Assembly (NCBI GenBank): GCA_016713425.1
Contig: JADJPE010000005.1
Span: 2,418,001-2,482,000, forward strand
Length of the DNA stretch: 64,000 nt
DNA from: Deltaproteobacteria bacterium
GTDB lineage: Bacteria; Myxococcota; Kuafuiibacteriia; Kuafuiibacteriales; Kuafuiibacteriaceae
Reading direction: 5' to 3'
Under the pieces are notes generated by a model, which ran no database searches, was not told where the DNA came from, and worked only from the letters and a program-made list of their open reading frames with translations. Made by a program: the position numbers and the translations under genes. Below are positions 55,701-64,000 of this stretch, in pieces (within the stretch, counting starts at the first letter, position 1; every line of letters starts with the position of its first letter).

Positions 55701-56360
55701 ATGTTCAAGTCGCGTCAAGTCGCGACTGGCGATGGTCGTGTCGTCTCGTTTCGCGTCGCGTCGCGTCGTTTCGCGTCGCTCAAACGACACTTCCCGGAAG
55801 TCCACGACTACGTCTTTCGAAACCTCTCGCAGACCGAGGGCCCCGAGGTCATCCTCTCTGTGAGCACCTTCCTACGCCGCATCGCGGACCTGACGCGTAG
55901 CACCAGCGGCCTCGGGGACGAGGGGAAGAGGGCGAAGATGCTTCTCGAACAGCGAGGCTTGAAGTCGAGCGTGGTTCGTATCGCCCAAGACTTGCTGGAG
56001 CGCGTGGGCACCATCGAGTCCGAAGAGGCCTCGACGTCGCCGGAGGCTCTTGAGGTGGAGATCCAAAGAGCGGAACAGGCACTCTGGACGTGGTACCTCG
56101 AATGGGCTCAGATCGCGCGCGTGGCCATCACCCGCCGCTCATTGCTGCGCCAGCTCGGCTTCTTGGCGGCGCGCGGGTCGCGTGCCGAATCGTTCGAAGG
56201 TTTCGACGATGACAGCGCCGTCGTTGACGATGACTCAGCTGCCCCCGACGCGCTCGACGATGAACCCGATGGACTCTCCGGGTTGGGAACACTCGACCGT
56301 GTCAACGCGGCCGGTTCTGCTTCCGCGGGCGGGTCGGCGTCGAGCTCGGCACCCGCGTAG
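55701..56360 (+). CDS. Hypothetical protein, helical
   Basis: 219 residues, ATG 55701. The body (residues 20-160) is alpha-helical (FRNLSQTEGPEVILSVSTFL, KRAKMLLEQRGLKSSVVRIA), with no enzyme motif, and the C-terminus is an acidic, Ser/Ala-rich tail. The first bases of the gene contain runs of CGTCGCGTC that encode Arg/Val/Ala repeats. No family recognised. It lies between the repeat field and the AbiE pair. Confidence 0.55.
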   Translation: MFKSRQVATGDGRVVSFRVASRRFASLKRHFPEVHDYVFRNLSQTEGPEVILSVSTFLRRIADLTRSTSGLGDEGKRAKMLLEQRGLKSSVVRIAQDLLERVGTIESEEASTSPEALEVEIQRAEQALWTWYLEWAQIARVAITRRSLLRQLGFLAARGSRAESFEGFDDDSAVVDDDSAAPDALDDEPDGLSGLGTLDRVNAAGSASAGGSASSSAPA

Positions 56361-56585
56361 CACATTCGACGAAGGGTGGCGACATGCCCGGCCCCAGGGT
56401 CGACCAGCAAAACTGGACGCTCGCGAGGTTGAGCGCCGAAGAAGCAGTGGACGGTCGTCGCGCGCCCATTTGTCCGCAACACTCGGCCTCCATAGATCTA
56501 CGAGATGCACGACAACTTCGGTGGGCTTGACGTTTGCTGAACGCGCGAGCAAAGCCCGCTCTGGAAGCGTGCGCGGGGCAGGCCT

Positions 56586-56618
56586 GCACGAAAGGGAATC
56601 CAGGGTTCCCAACCGTGC
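56586..56618 (+). promoter_or_regulatory. Dyad operator copy 1 before the AbiE pair
   Basis: GCAC and GTGC at the ends and GGGAA/TTCCC inside share one dyad axis near 56602. It is followed immediately by GTGACG. It is one of two copies of a 40-bp module lying exactly 60 bp apart. Confidence 0.7.
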
Positions 56619-56645
56619 GTGACGCGTGCGGCCAGCCATGGCCTT

Positions 56646-56678
56646 GCACAAAACGGAACCTCGGGTTACGTTTTGTGC
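56646..56678 (+). promoter_or_regulatory. Dyad operator copy 2, abutting the AbiEi start
   Basis: Perfect 10-bp arms GCACAAAACG / CGTTTTGTGC plus inner AACC/GGTT on one axis near 56662. The GTG start codon of the AbiEi-like gene begins at the next base. AbiEi proteins bind such inverted repeats to repress their own operon. Confidence 0.75.
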
Positions 56679-57263
56679 GTGACGACGCCCGAAGCCAGAG
56701 GACCGGACTGGGACCGGCTGTTCGAGACCGCCGCTGGCCAGTCTGGCTACGTCACGACGAAGCAGGCTGCCGAGGCGGGCTACTCCACCCACCTGCTCCG
56801 CAAGCACATCCACGCCGGACGTGTGATGAGGCTTCAGCGCGGAATCTACCGGCTCGTGCACTTCCCGATCGGGGAGCACGAAGAGCTGGTCACCGCCTGG
56901 CTCTGGTCCGAGCAGGCGGGCGTGGTCTCACACAAGACCGCGCTGTCGCTCCACGGCCTCTCTGACATCCTTCCGGCCCAGGTGCACCTCACGCTGCCCG
57001 AAGCTTGGTGCCGGCGTCGGTTTCGGGTTCCGGCCGGTGTCGTTCTCCACCACGCTGACGTCGTATCCGAGGAGCGATCGTGGTTCGGGCCCGTGCCTGC
57101 GACGAGCGCCAGCCGCACGCTGAGCGACTGCGCCAAGAGCGGCCTCTCCCCGGAGCTGCTGCGGCAGGCTGTACAGCAAGCGCGTCGGCGCGGCCTGGTG
57201 ACGCAGAGCGCGCTCGCCGACGTCGCGACCGCGCTCGAGCCGTTCGGGGGCCTCGCACAATGA
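56679..57263 (+). CDS. AbiEi-family antitoxin / transcriptional regulator
   Basis: 194 residues, GTG 56679; an in-frame GTG at 56619 would add 20. The N-terminal winged helix (DWDRLFETAAGQSGYVTTKQ, AAEAGYSTHLLRKHIHAGRV, MRLQRGIYRL) is the usual AbiEi opening. The C-terminal part (SHKTALSLHGLSDILPAQVH and FRVPAGVVLHHADV) is the AbiEi antitoxin domain. In type IV systems AbiEi neutralises AbiEii indirectly and represses the promoter through inverted repeats. Its stop overlaps the AbiEii start by 4 bp. Confidence 0.9.
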   Translation: MTTPEARGPDWDRLFETAAGQSGYVTTKQAAEAGYSTHLLRKHIHAGRVMRLQRGIYRLVHFPIGEHEELVTAWLWSEQAGVVSHKTALSLHGLSDILPAQVHLTLPEAWCRRRFRVPAGVVLHHADVVSEERSWFGPVPATSASRTLSDCAKSGLSPELLRQAVQQARRRGLVTQSALADVATALEPFGGLAQ

Positions 57264-58156
57264 CCCCACGCACATACGCCTCGCCCGAGGCCTTCAAGCA
57301 GGCGCTCGAGCAGCGCCTGCGCTCATCCGCCAAGACGGGCGCCGAGTTTGCGCGCAAGCGTCAGCTCCTCGTCTTCGATCGCTTCCTCGCCCGAATCGTC
57401 GCGGTGCTCGGCGATGCGGCCACGCTGAAGGGCGGCCTGGTCCTCGAGCTGCGCCTCGACCGAGCGCGCACCACGAAGGACGTCGACCTTCGCATGGTCG
57501 GCTCACCGGAGGACCTGCTTGCGAAGCTCCAGGAGGCCGGCGTCAAGAACCTGGGCGACTTCATGGCGTTCGAGATCGGGCCGGACGACGACCACCCGGA
57601 GATCCAGAACGACGGGATGAAGTATGACGGCCTTCGGTTTCGCGCCGAGTGCAAGCTCGCAGGCAAGCCCTACGGGCAGCCGTTCGGTGTTGATGTCGCG
57701 TTCGGCGATCCGATCCTCGGCGATCCCGAGGTCGTGGTCGCGGAAGATCTGCTGGCCTTCGCCGGCGTCGCCCCGCCGACGCTGAGGCTCTACCCGATCG
57801 AGACGCACGTCGCGGAGAAGCTGCACGCGTATACGATGCCTCGCGCGCGCCCGAACTCGCGCGTGAAGGATCTGCCCGACCTCGCGCTTCTGGCGTCGGC
57901 GCGGGAGCTCGACGCCAGGAGCCTGCGCGCCGCCCTCGATCAGACCTTTGCCTTCCGCCGGACGCACCCGCTGCCCGAATCGGTACCCGCGCCCGCCGAA
58001 GCATGGCGTACGCCCTACGAGGCAATGGCGCGCGAAGACCAACTTCACTGGGCGACGCTCGATCAGGTCACAGCGGCGGCCAAGGCTTTCCTCGATCCGG
58101 TGCTCGCCGCAGAGCTCGATGCGACGTGGCTGCCCGCCGAGTGGCTGTGGCGCTGA
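57260..58156 (+). CDS. AbiEii-family nucleotidyltransferase toxin
   Basis: 298 residues, ATG 57260. The nucleotidyltransferase core is DAATLKGGLVLELRLDRARTT with KDVDLRM completing the Gly-Gly and Asp-x-Asp ligands. The AbiEii signature ETHVAEKLHAYTM and RVKDLPDLALLAS follow. AbiEii toxins add nucleotides to RNA (MenT relatives modify tRNA) and give abortive phage resistance. Paired with AbiEi by a 4-bp overlap, this is a complete-looking type IV toxin-antitoxin operon. Confidence 0.93.
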   Translation: MTPRTYASPEAFKQALEQRLRSSAKTGAEFARKRQLLVFDRFLARIVAVLGDAATLKGGLVLELRLDRARTTKDVDLRMVGSPEDLLAKLQEAGVKNLGDFMAFEIGPDDDHPEIQNDGMKYDGLRFRAECKLAGKPYGQPFGVDVAFGDPILGDPEVVVAEDLLAFAGVAPPTLRLYPIETHVAEKLHAYTMPRARPNSRVKDLPDLALLASARELDARSLRAALDQTFAFRRTHPLPESVPAPAEAWRTPYEAMAREDQLHWATLDQVTAAAKAFLDPVLAAELDATWLPAEWLWR

Positions 58157-58450
58157 CCGTCACGTATCTCACCTGCCTGCCAATCCCTCTGCCCGTTCCT
58201 ACCGTCGGCGATATCGCAACAGTCTACGAGATTCTTGAAGGTGCGAAGAAGTCCCGTCCGATCCACCTGTGGACTCCCGCCGCGCACCACGAGTCGAGAC
58301 TCGCCCAACAGCTTTGCGGATCGCATCCTCGAGTTCAGTATCGGTTTTTCCTTCCCATATTCGGTGGCCAAGGAACCGGAGAGCAGCGGTCACGTCGTTT
58401 GGGCCGACCTCGTGCCCCCAGGTGATCGATGCCATGCTGGTTCATGCGTC

Positions 58451-59482
58451 CTATCTGAACCCGTTCGAGACCGGCATCTCGTCTGTGCCCGCAAACATCC
58501 ATCGGAGCACGTTCGGCACTTGCTGCCGCCAGGAGTCCTCGTCGTGGCCTCCACTGGGCACTGCGTGGGCAACCAGTTGCCGACAGTCGCCGTCGCCGTC
58601 GCCGTGGCCGTGGCCGTCGGCGAATGCATAGCCGAAATCTTCTTGAAGGAGTTCCGCCATCTCTTTCCCTCGAACGGCAGCTAGGGCCTCCGTGACCTCA
58701 TTGTGCGGGCCGCCCGATCGCTCGAGGCCCCAGTCAATCCAGATTCTCGGACGAGGGTGTGTCGGCGAAGCAAGGTTTCGGCGCGCGTGGGCATAAAGCG
58801 CGGAGCTCTTGAGGGGCGTCGACGACAGACTGCGGATCGACTCGGTGGGCGTCGAGTCGAGCCCGACCCAGAACGACGGGCTCATCGCGGCGACGGCACC
58901 GAACAAGTCTCCGGCGCCCACCGCGACCCAGAAAGCAGCCAGGCCTCCGTGTGAAGAGCCGAGGAGCCCGCGGCCCTGTCGGGTTGGGATAGTTCTGTAC
59001 GTGGCATCGATGAACGGGAGGAGCCGAGTCGTCAAGTAGGTTGCGTAGCGCTCGACGCCGCAGCAAGGGCGCCCTGGCGCCCACGGCGCGTGCGTGTACT
59101 CGAAGTCGCGAACGATCGGATGGACCGCGACCACGATCACTTCAGGAATCTCGCGCGAGGCTCTCGCGTCAGACAAGATACCCGCCACATCCCAGGTCTT
59201 GCGGAACGGGTTGTCGGTGAAGAAGGCCGTCTGCCCATCGTTCATATAGAGCACAGGATACCGCTTGGCATGCGCCTCGTAGTCGCGCGGAAGGAAGACA
59301 TGCAGCTTGCGAGGTCGCCTCTCGGCGCCCGGGGCCTCGATGTCGAGGGCGTCGAACGTGTGAAAGAAGCCCGCGCGGTGTCCCTCGTCGTGGATCCAGC
59401 ATGTCTGCCCACCGATCGAAGCGCATCGTCGCACGTCGGAAGCAGCTCCGGATGCACACTCACTCATTCTCACGTCCTGCAT
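58451..59482 (-). CDS. Alpha/beta-hydrolase esterase (putative esterase / enterochelin-esterase-like)
   Basis: 343 residues, ATG 59480-59482. Typical esterase D-type fold: KLHVFLPRDYEAHAKRYPVL, YMNDGQTAFF, the nucleophile elbow GSSHGGLAAF (Ser), and a late His in SGGHDEDSW. No signal peptide. A Gly-His-Gly-Asp repeat (six-bp units near 58580-58610) lies between the core and the His. It overlaps the preceding glycosyltransferase gene by 13 bp. Substrate unknown; family members cleave feruloyl, acetyl or siderophore esters. Confidence 0.82.
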   Translation of the reverse strand: MQDVRMSECASGAASDVRRCASIGGQTCWIHDEGHRAGFFHTFDALDIEAPGAERRPRKLHVFLPRDYEAHAKRYPVLYMNDGQTAFFTDNPFRKTWDVAGILSDARASREIPEVIVVAVHPIVRDFEYTHAPWAPGRPCCGVERYATYLTTRLLPFIDATYRTIPTRQGRGLLGSSHGGLAAFWVAVGAGDLFGAVAAMSPSFWVGLDSTPTESIRSLSSTPLKSSALYAHARRNLASPTHPRPRIWIDWGLERSGGPHNEVTEALAAVRGKEMAELLQEDFGYAFADGHGHGDGDGDCRQLVAHAVPSGGHDEDSWRQQVPNVLRWMFAGTDEMPVSNGFR

Positions 59483-60561
59483 GGCTCAGGACGGATGCCC
59501 GACCTAGCACTCATCGAAAGCAGAACCTCTTCAACTTGTGCGTAGGTCTTCTCGCGTGGCCAGAGCATGGCTGCCGCGCGCGCGCACTCAGCGGTGTGAG
59601 GCGTGGCGGCGTGGACGAACGCGCGCTCGAGCGCCTCGCGGAGAAGCGCGGGTCTCGGTTCATCGACCACCAAATCAGCGAAAGGGGAGATCTCGTGGGC
59701 TCCGGTCGCTCGGGTCGTGACGACCGGGCGTCCGGCCGCGAGCCCCTCGAGCACGACGAGCCCGAAGGGGTCGTAGAGCGACGGGGCCGCGATGACGTCG
59801 GCCCTCTCGAGGACATCGCGCACATCACGCACGAAGCCGAGATACTCGAGGTCTACCCCAGAGTGCCGTGCCCGCTTGATGTAGTGGGGTGCGCGTCGAT
59901 CGCGGCCCGCGACGACCAGACGCGCCGTCATGCCACGCATGGCTTCGATGAGCGGCGCCAAGCCCTTTCGTTTGAAGCCTGATCCAAGGAAAGCGACGAT
60001 GGGGCACGGCCTGAGCGTGGACCTCGATCGAAGCGATTGCGTCAGGGGGACGAAGTGATCGAGGTCGATCCCGTTCCGCACGATGTGGATGCGCGACGGC
60101 TCGATCGCGTGCCGCTCGGTGAGCGTCCTTGCCGTCGCCTCAGACAGCACGAGAATCGCCTTCGACTCTCTGAGCCGTGCCTTATCGATGCGGGCGACTG
60201 CGCGTTCTCGCAGGTCCCATCGGGCTCTTGGGTAGGCCGTCCAGTATTCCGTGGCGATGCCGCCTTCGAGACGAACCACGTCGGGCCCCGCCACTGCGCT
60301 CGACGTAAATGTGACATCCGAGCGAAGCCGCACGAGCGCGCGCGCGGCGGCCGATGAGAAGCGTTGGATTCGGTGCCATTCGGGCCACGTGGGCACATCT
60401 TCGACGCGATGCGTGACGATCCCGGGGACGTCCGCCTCGATTCGATGCGCAACGATGTGCACTTCATGCCCGCGTCCCGACAAGTAGCGCGCGAGCTCGA
60501 GCACGTTGCCCTCGAGGCCACCCCGTTCGGACCATCGTCGGACCGCGATTCCGACCTTCAT
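59470..60561 (-). CDS. GT4-family glycosyltransferase (GT-B fold)
   Basis: 363 residues, ATG 60559-60561, directly abutting the phosphatase stop. N-terminal Rossmann domain starts MKVGIAVRRWSERGGLEGNV, with the usual GG near residue 15. The C-terminal donor-binding domain has FLGSGFKRKGLAPLIEAM, ADVIAAPSLYDPFGLVVLEG and GRPVVTTRATGAHEI, with the EPFG-like E-x7-E motif. It transfers a sugar from a nucleotide donor, likely in cell-envelope polysaccharide or LPS synthesis. Confidence 0.92.
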   Translation of the reverse strand: MKVGIAVRRWSERGGLEGNVLELARYLSGRGHEVHIVAHRIEADVPGIVTHRVEDVPTWPEWHRIQRFSSAAARALVRLRSDVTFTSSAVAGPDVVRLEGGIATEYWTAYPRARWDLRERAVARIDKARLRESKAILVLSEATARTLTERHAIEPSRIHIVRNGIDLDHFVPLTQSLRSRSTLRPCPIVAFLGSGFKRKGLAPLIEAMRGMTARLVVAGRDRRAPHYIKRARHSGVDLEYLGFVRDVRDVLERADVIAAPSLYDPFGLVVLEGLAAGRPVVTTRATGAHEISPFADLVVDEPRPALLREALERAFVHAATPHTAECARAAAMLWPREKTYAQVEEVLLSMSARSGIRPEPCRT

Positions 60562-61602
60562 TCAAAGCTCGGGTGTGGGCGTGGCCAAGGTGGCGGTCGC
60601 GTCGTGAAAGATCTCGTCGTCTCGCATTCGCAGTACTCGCTGTCCGGCATCGAGTCGACGGAGCTCTGGGGTTCCGACAAATTCGGAAATGAAATGTGGC
60701 TGGAGCGACATCGCGACCGCCTGCCCGGTCGAGCGCCTCCGAAACACAACCTCGACGATCTCAGGCGGTCCACCGGCGATCGAAAGCTCGAGACGCCCGA
60801 GACTCACGCCCACGCCGGCAAACACACCGTCCAATGTCGAGGCACATGATGTTGAGGTGTCCGGCGGCGTGCGCGGCGCACGATAAGTCAACGCGAGATC
60901 GGCATCCCCGGGCTTGAGGTCCATGCGCTCGAGTGCGGCCCGCGCCATCCGGTAGCCGGCGACCGCGAACGCATCGGGGGTACCATGGACGTCTGCGATC
61001 TCTCGAACCGTTCGTTCGAACGGGTGCAGTGGGCCGGGCGGTGCCTCTCGCAACACGCGCTGCCATCCACGGCTGGGAGTTCCGAAACGAGACCATCCCT
61101 TCGCGATCTCGGAGAGCGTCTTGCCTTGGTCGATTTCGAGGAGTCCAGCGATGCCACCCGTTCGGTCGGTACCGCCGATGCAGTGGACGAAAACCGGACG
61201 CGGGGCATCTCGCACGGCCTCGAGCACGCCTTCGAGCACCTCAGTCGTGGGTGGACCCTCTGGCTGCCAGGCGAAGATGCGATAGTCGGCTCCAACCGCC
61301 TCGAAGAACGCGCGCTCTTCGAGGTCGGCTTCGGTCTCGCGCCATGCGAGGTGAATGACCGTCTTGAAATGATAGCGGTCCCACAGCCAACGCCGGCCAA
61401 CGGCGGAGGGTTGCCCGCCGCGATATACGCCAGGTTCGATCACCCCGAAGTTTCGGGCCCAAAGTCGGTCGACCGCGATCGCGATGCGTGGCTCCTCGAC
61501 GACACGAAGCCGAACCCCGAGCACCAAGGCTGCGGCCAGAAGCAAGGCCGCGGCCAGCGTCGCCAGGGCGCGGCGGCGCCATCGCCTGATGCGTGTTCGC
61601 AT
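60562..61602 (-). CDS. Membrane-anchored Cys-based (dual-specificity-type) phosphatase
   Basis: 346 residues from the ATG at 61600-61602; upstream codons to 61656 are less plausible. A single N-terminal membrane helix (RRALATLAAALLLAAALVLG) after a strongly basic MRTRIRRWRRR places the rest in the periplasm. The phosphatase signature is VFVHCIGGTDRTGG, a perfect H-C-x5-R-T, with the Asp in VIHLAWRETEAD-like region upstream. The C-terminal 110 residues are a separate beta domain. It precedes the glycosyltransferase with no gap. Tyrosine phosphatases in polysaccharide operons control export; phosphoinositide-like substrates are an alternative. Confidence 0.85.
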   Translation of the reverse strand: MRTRIRRWRRRALATLAAALLLAAALVLGVRLRVVEEPRIAIAVDRLWARNFGVIEPGVYRGGQPSAVGRRWLWDRYHFKTVIHLAWRETEADLEERAFFEAVGADYRIFAWQPEGPPTTEVLEGVLEAVRDAPRPVFVHCIGGTDRTGGIAGLLEIDQGKTLSEIAKGWSRFGTPSRGWQRVLREAPPGPLHPFERTVREIADVHGTPDAFAVAGYRMARAALERMDLKPGDADLALTYRAPRTPPDTSTSCASTLDGVFAGVGVSLGRLELSIAGGPPEIVEVVFRRRSTGQAVAMSLQPHFISEFVGTPELRRLDAGQRVLRMRDDEIFHDATATLATPTPEL

Positions 61603-61705
61603 CCGTCCAACTTGCCCGCCCGGCCGCGTTCTGCCAACGAAATCGCGCGCGCCCAATCATGCGACGCGTCGCCCAAGAATCAGGGTTAGCTCGAATCGAC
61701 GGCCT

Positions 61706-63775
61706 TCAACCGCCTCTGACTTCCTCCAGCACCAGAGCCTGCACTTCGTAAGGATCGAGCTTTGCGTAGACGCCTTCCTCGATGATCGAACGTCCGCTTC
61801 GGGCGGCTGCCCAGAGTTGCTTGTCCGCTCGTGGGCTCAGGATGTTGCGTACGTTGTATTGCTTGTTGGGATCGATGCGCTCTTGCGTTTCGCCATCGAG
61901 TCGAAAGACGGATTCGCGTTCGCTTTCGCCTTCCATGTTCGCGAAGACCAGCACTGTGCTGTGTTCTGCGGCCGGGTCCGTGGCGTCGAGGTCGGCGTGG
62001 CGCGCGAAAGCAAGGAGCGTTTCGTCGGTGGCACCGTCCATTCGCTGAAGCCAAGCCCGTTGGTCGCTCTTGAGCGCGGGCTGGTCGCGCCGAGCTCGCC
62101 CGGCGCGTGCGATGGTCTGATGCGCATGGATGTTGGCGTCGGCGAGGGTTCGATCCTGGAGTTGCACGAGGACTGGAACCTTCGCCCACGAGCGGAATTG
62201 CGACCGGAGTCGTTCGATGTAGCTGTCGCCCATTTGTCGACAACACGGTCCACCGAAGAGCTGGATGAGGGAGAGATAACGGGTGGCGGCGCCCACGTCG
62301 CCGCCCAGAAGTTCGGCCAGGCGTTCTTCGTCGTGAATTCCGCCGGTGAGCACCTCTTGGTGGTATGGATGGTCGAGGACGTCCCGAATTTGGCTCGCCG
62401 TTCGTGCCTGGACGAGCGACGTATAGAAGCCGCCCTGGATCCGATCGACGAACGTTCGGGTGCGATCGACATGGCAGAAGTCCTCGGCCATATAGAAGAG
62501 GTTCTTGCCCGGATGTGCCTCATCGACTTTGGCCTGGAGGTTGTTGAGGCAGGTCTCGAAGAACCCGGCGGGGAGACCGGCCGCGTTGTCGAAGCGAAAA
62601 CCGGCGACGTCCATATCGATCGCCCAGAACTCGAGCATGCGCGTGAGCCAGTCGAGGACCGCCCGTTGCGCTTCGCTGGTCGGCTCGCCGTGTCCCCAGC
62701 GCGCGCCGTGGTTGAGTTGGCTCGTATCGCGCCAATCACCCCAGCCGCCGGAAACGATGTCTTCTGGTCGCTTGGCGCCGGTAGGCTCGATTGAACCATC
62801 GGGTCGCACTGCGGCGAAAAACTCGCTGGCCAACGCTTGCAGCGTGTTCGCGACCGCGGGGTTTTGGAGCCGTCGTCGAATCGTAGCCAAGTGCTCTTGG
62901 TTGACGGCGATCTGTGAGAAGTCGTCCTTCCGAATCTCAGCGCGTCCATCCGCGGTGGTAAAGCGATCGCGGAAGTCGGCGTCATGCCCGAGATGGTTGA
63001 GGACGACGTCGAGGATGACCTTGATCCCACGTGTTTTGGCGGCTGCGACGAAGCGCTGGAACTCTTTCAGCGCCGCGGTTCGGCTCAGTTCGCCGTCGGG
63101 GTCGTGGCCCGATTCGACAATCTTACGCGCGTCGCGCGAGTGTTGGCGCTTGATGGTGAACGGATCGGTCACCGCATATGGGCTCCCTTTGTCATCGTGC
63201 GGATGACGGTGAGCCCAAGGCTTCGTCTCGAAGGGAGGCATCAACCAAATGGCGTTGATGCCCGCTTCTTCGAGGTGCGCGAGTCCATACGTCTCGGGGC
63301 CGGCGTCGATCAGGCCTTGGAACGTTCCGTCGCCTACCTGGTCGACCTGGATCTGTTCCATGTTCAGGTCGAGGTGCTCTCGCGCAAAAGGCCGAATGAC
63401 GGTGTCGCCGATCCCATCCTCGGAGAGCCATCGGACGACACCGGCTTCGTTGGCGATGTGGGCGGCCAGCCGATATGCGCGAACATGCCTTACGGAAAGG
63501 TTTGCTTCGAAGACCTGCTCAGGCCCCTCCGTCCCCACGGGCTTCATGTCGATGTTCGCAAAGCCTTTGCCTGGATTCAGGTTCGTGTGGAGCACAACGC
63601 GTGCGCCCGGAGGGACGTCGCGGACGCGACACTGGACCTTGAGCTGTTCTTCCCGGCGCCCGTCGAATGGCGCGTGCGTGTAGCCGCTTACGTTCGTTCC
63701 TCCGGGGCTGACGATTCGGCTCGTGAAGTGCGGGGTTGGCGCGGGGCGCGGGTGCAGGGGAGAAGCCGTCCGCAT
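61706..63775 (-). CDS. GH13-family glucan-acting enzyme with altered region IV
   Basis: 689 residues, ATG 63773-63775, no signal peptide. Catalytic-barrel motifs: DVVLNHL (region I), AGFRFDNAAG with the nucleophile Asp (region II), FYMAEDFCHVD with the Glu (region III). Region IV reads GGIHDEERL where xxxNHD is usual, so the Asn is replaced by Ile while His-Asp remain. An N-terminal beta domain of about 130 residues precedes the barrel. It could be an intracellular amylase, glucanotransferase or maltosyltransferase. It follows the phosphatase/GT/esterase genes on the same strand but a 103-bp gap separates them. Confidence 0.85.
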   Translation of the reverse strand: MRTASPLHPRPAPTPHFTSRIVSPGGTNVSGYTHAPFDGRREEQLKVQCRVRDVPPGARVVLHTNLNPGKGFANIDMKPVGTEGPEQVFEANLSVRHVRAYRLAAHIANEAGVVRWLSEDGIGDTVIRPFAREHLDLNMEQIQVDQVGDGTFQGLIDAGPETYGLAHLEEAGINAIWLMPPFETKPWAHRHPHDDKGSPYAVTDPFTIKRQHSRDARKIVESGHDPDGELSRTAALKEFQRFVAAAKTRGIKVILDVVLNHLGHDADFRDRFTTADGRAEIRKDDFSQIAVNQEHLATIRRRLQNPAVANTLQALASEFFAAVRPDGSIEPTGAKRPEDIVSGGWGDWRDTSQLNHGARWGHGEPTSEAQRAVLDWLTRMLEFWAIDMDVAGFRFDNAAGLPAGFFETCLNNLQAKVDEAHPGKNLFYMAEDFCHVDRTRTFVDRIQGGFYTSLVQARTASQIRDVLDHPYHQEVLTGGIHDEERLAELLGGDVGAATRYLSLIQLFGGPCCRQMGDSYIERLRSQFRSWAKVPVLVQLQDRTLADANIHAHQTIARAGRARRDQPALKSDQRAWLQRMDGATDETLLAFARHADLDATDPAAEHSTVLVFANMEGESERESVFRLDGETQERIDPNKQYNVRNILSPRADKQLWAAARSGRSIIEEGVYAKLDPYEVQALVLEEVRGG

Positions 63776-63852
63776 GGAGGCCTTATCGTCCCGAGGCGTT
63801 GCACGTATGCGCGGAAAGAGATCGGTGTTTGGGCGGATAGATTTACACTGAG

Positions 63853-64000
63853 CTAGAACGGGATGTCGCTGTCGTCGATGGGCGGTGGCCCATCCATAGA
63901 GCTACCGGGGCCACTCGAACCGCCGCCGTATCCACCGCCGCCCCCTTCTCCTCGTCCTCCGAGGAAGGTGACGCGGTCGGCGACGATCTCGGTCGTATAG
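63853..64000 (-). CDS. ssb: Single-stranded DNA-binding protein, C-terminal end only
   Basis: The last 48 codons of an SSB protein: the end of the OB fold (TTEIVADRVTFLGGRG), a Gly-rich linker and the acidic tip DDSDIPF, which recruits replication and repair partners. The N-terminal part lies beyond the window. Stop at 63853-63855. Confidence 0.93.
   Translation of the reverse strand, partial: YTTEIVADRVTFLGGRGEGGGGGYGGGSSGPGSSMDGPPPIDDSDIPF

Noticed and set aside
58199..58435. Small minus-strand ORF after the esterase gene
   Set aside because: The first 45 residues look protein-like, but there is no ribosome site and the tail is random. Could be a gene fragment.

Overview
The window is GC-rich, gene-dense DNA from what looks like a member of the Myxococcota (delta-proteobacterial lineage). 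The signs are an MglA-type GTPase next to a PilT-type ATPase, receiver-DUF4388-TPR and zinc-ribbon/DUF3426 proteins, FHA/sigma54 regulators, many lipoproteins, a lysine-rich H1-like protein, and a proteome full of tandem-repeat linkers. No rRNA, tRNA or CRISPR was found.

Layout. 1-5.3 kb: a PilT-like motor ATPase (cut by the window edge), a small Cys-rich protein, an MglA-like GTPase with a long proline-rich tail, a HEAT-repeat protein and an unknown helical protein. 5.6-20.4 kb: a GH13 amylase with a starch-binding domain, a YihY/BrkB membrane protein, an internally deleted IS1380-like element sitting in the CTAG shared by two convergent stop codons, a large lipoprotein, an SppA-type protease fused to a predicted barrel, a receiver/DUF4388/J-like/TPR protein, ArfB, a Tat-exported phosphoesterase and a GFA protein. 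20.5-26.8 kb (all minus): a signalling cluster of FHA-sigma54 activator, tandem-HAMP protein, PilZ protein, response regulator and histidine kinase. 27-35.8 kb: exported lipoproteins, including a 1,094-residue repeat/RCC1 surface protein, and an HD-like protein. 36-49.7 kb: housekeeping and envelope genes (rlmH, comF, H1-like histone, rqcH-like, DedA, transglutaminase-like, PhaR-like regulator, DUF3426 protein, tatA, barrel protein, epimerase, RNase J). 49.9-58.2 kb: an accessory island with a nucleotidyltransferase/winged-helix pair, an IS91 remnant, an NYN nuclease-like protein, a 20-22 bp repeat field and an AbiEi/AbiEii toxin-antitoxin pair behind a duplicated dyad operator. 58.4-64 kb (all minus): esterase, glycosyltransferase, phosphatase, a second GH13 enzyme, and the end of ssb.

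Repeat theme. Repeats inside genes have units that are multiples of 3 (6, 12, 15, 21 bp) and expand linkers or signal sequences. Repeats between genes include three unrelated-sequence arrays that all have an 11-bp unit (676-763, 25136-25190, 28928-29059) and arrays of about 22 bp (45632-45784, 55075-55302), close to one and two DNA helical turns. This, the duplicated AbiE operator/start module, and the nucleotidyltransferase/winged-helix operon with a promoter overlapping its apparent start codon are the observations I rate most worth following up. All functional calls come from reading motifs; no database search was run.
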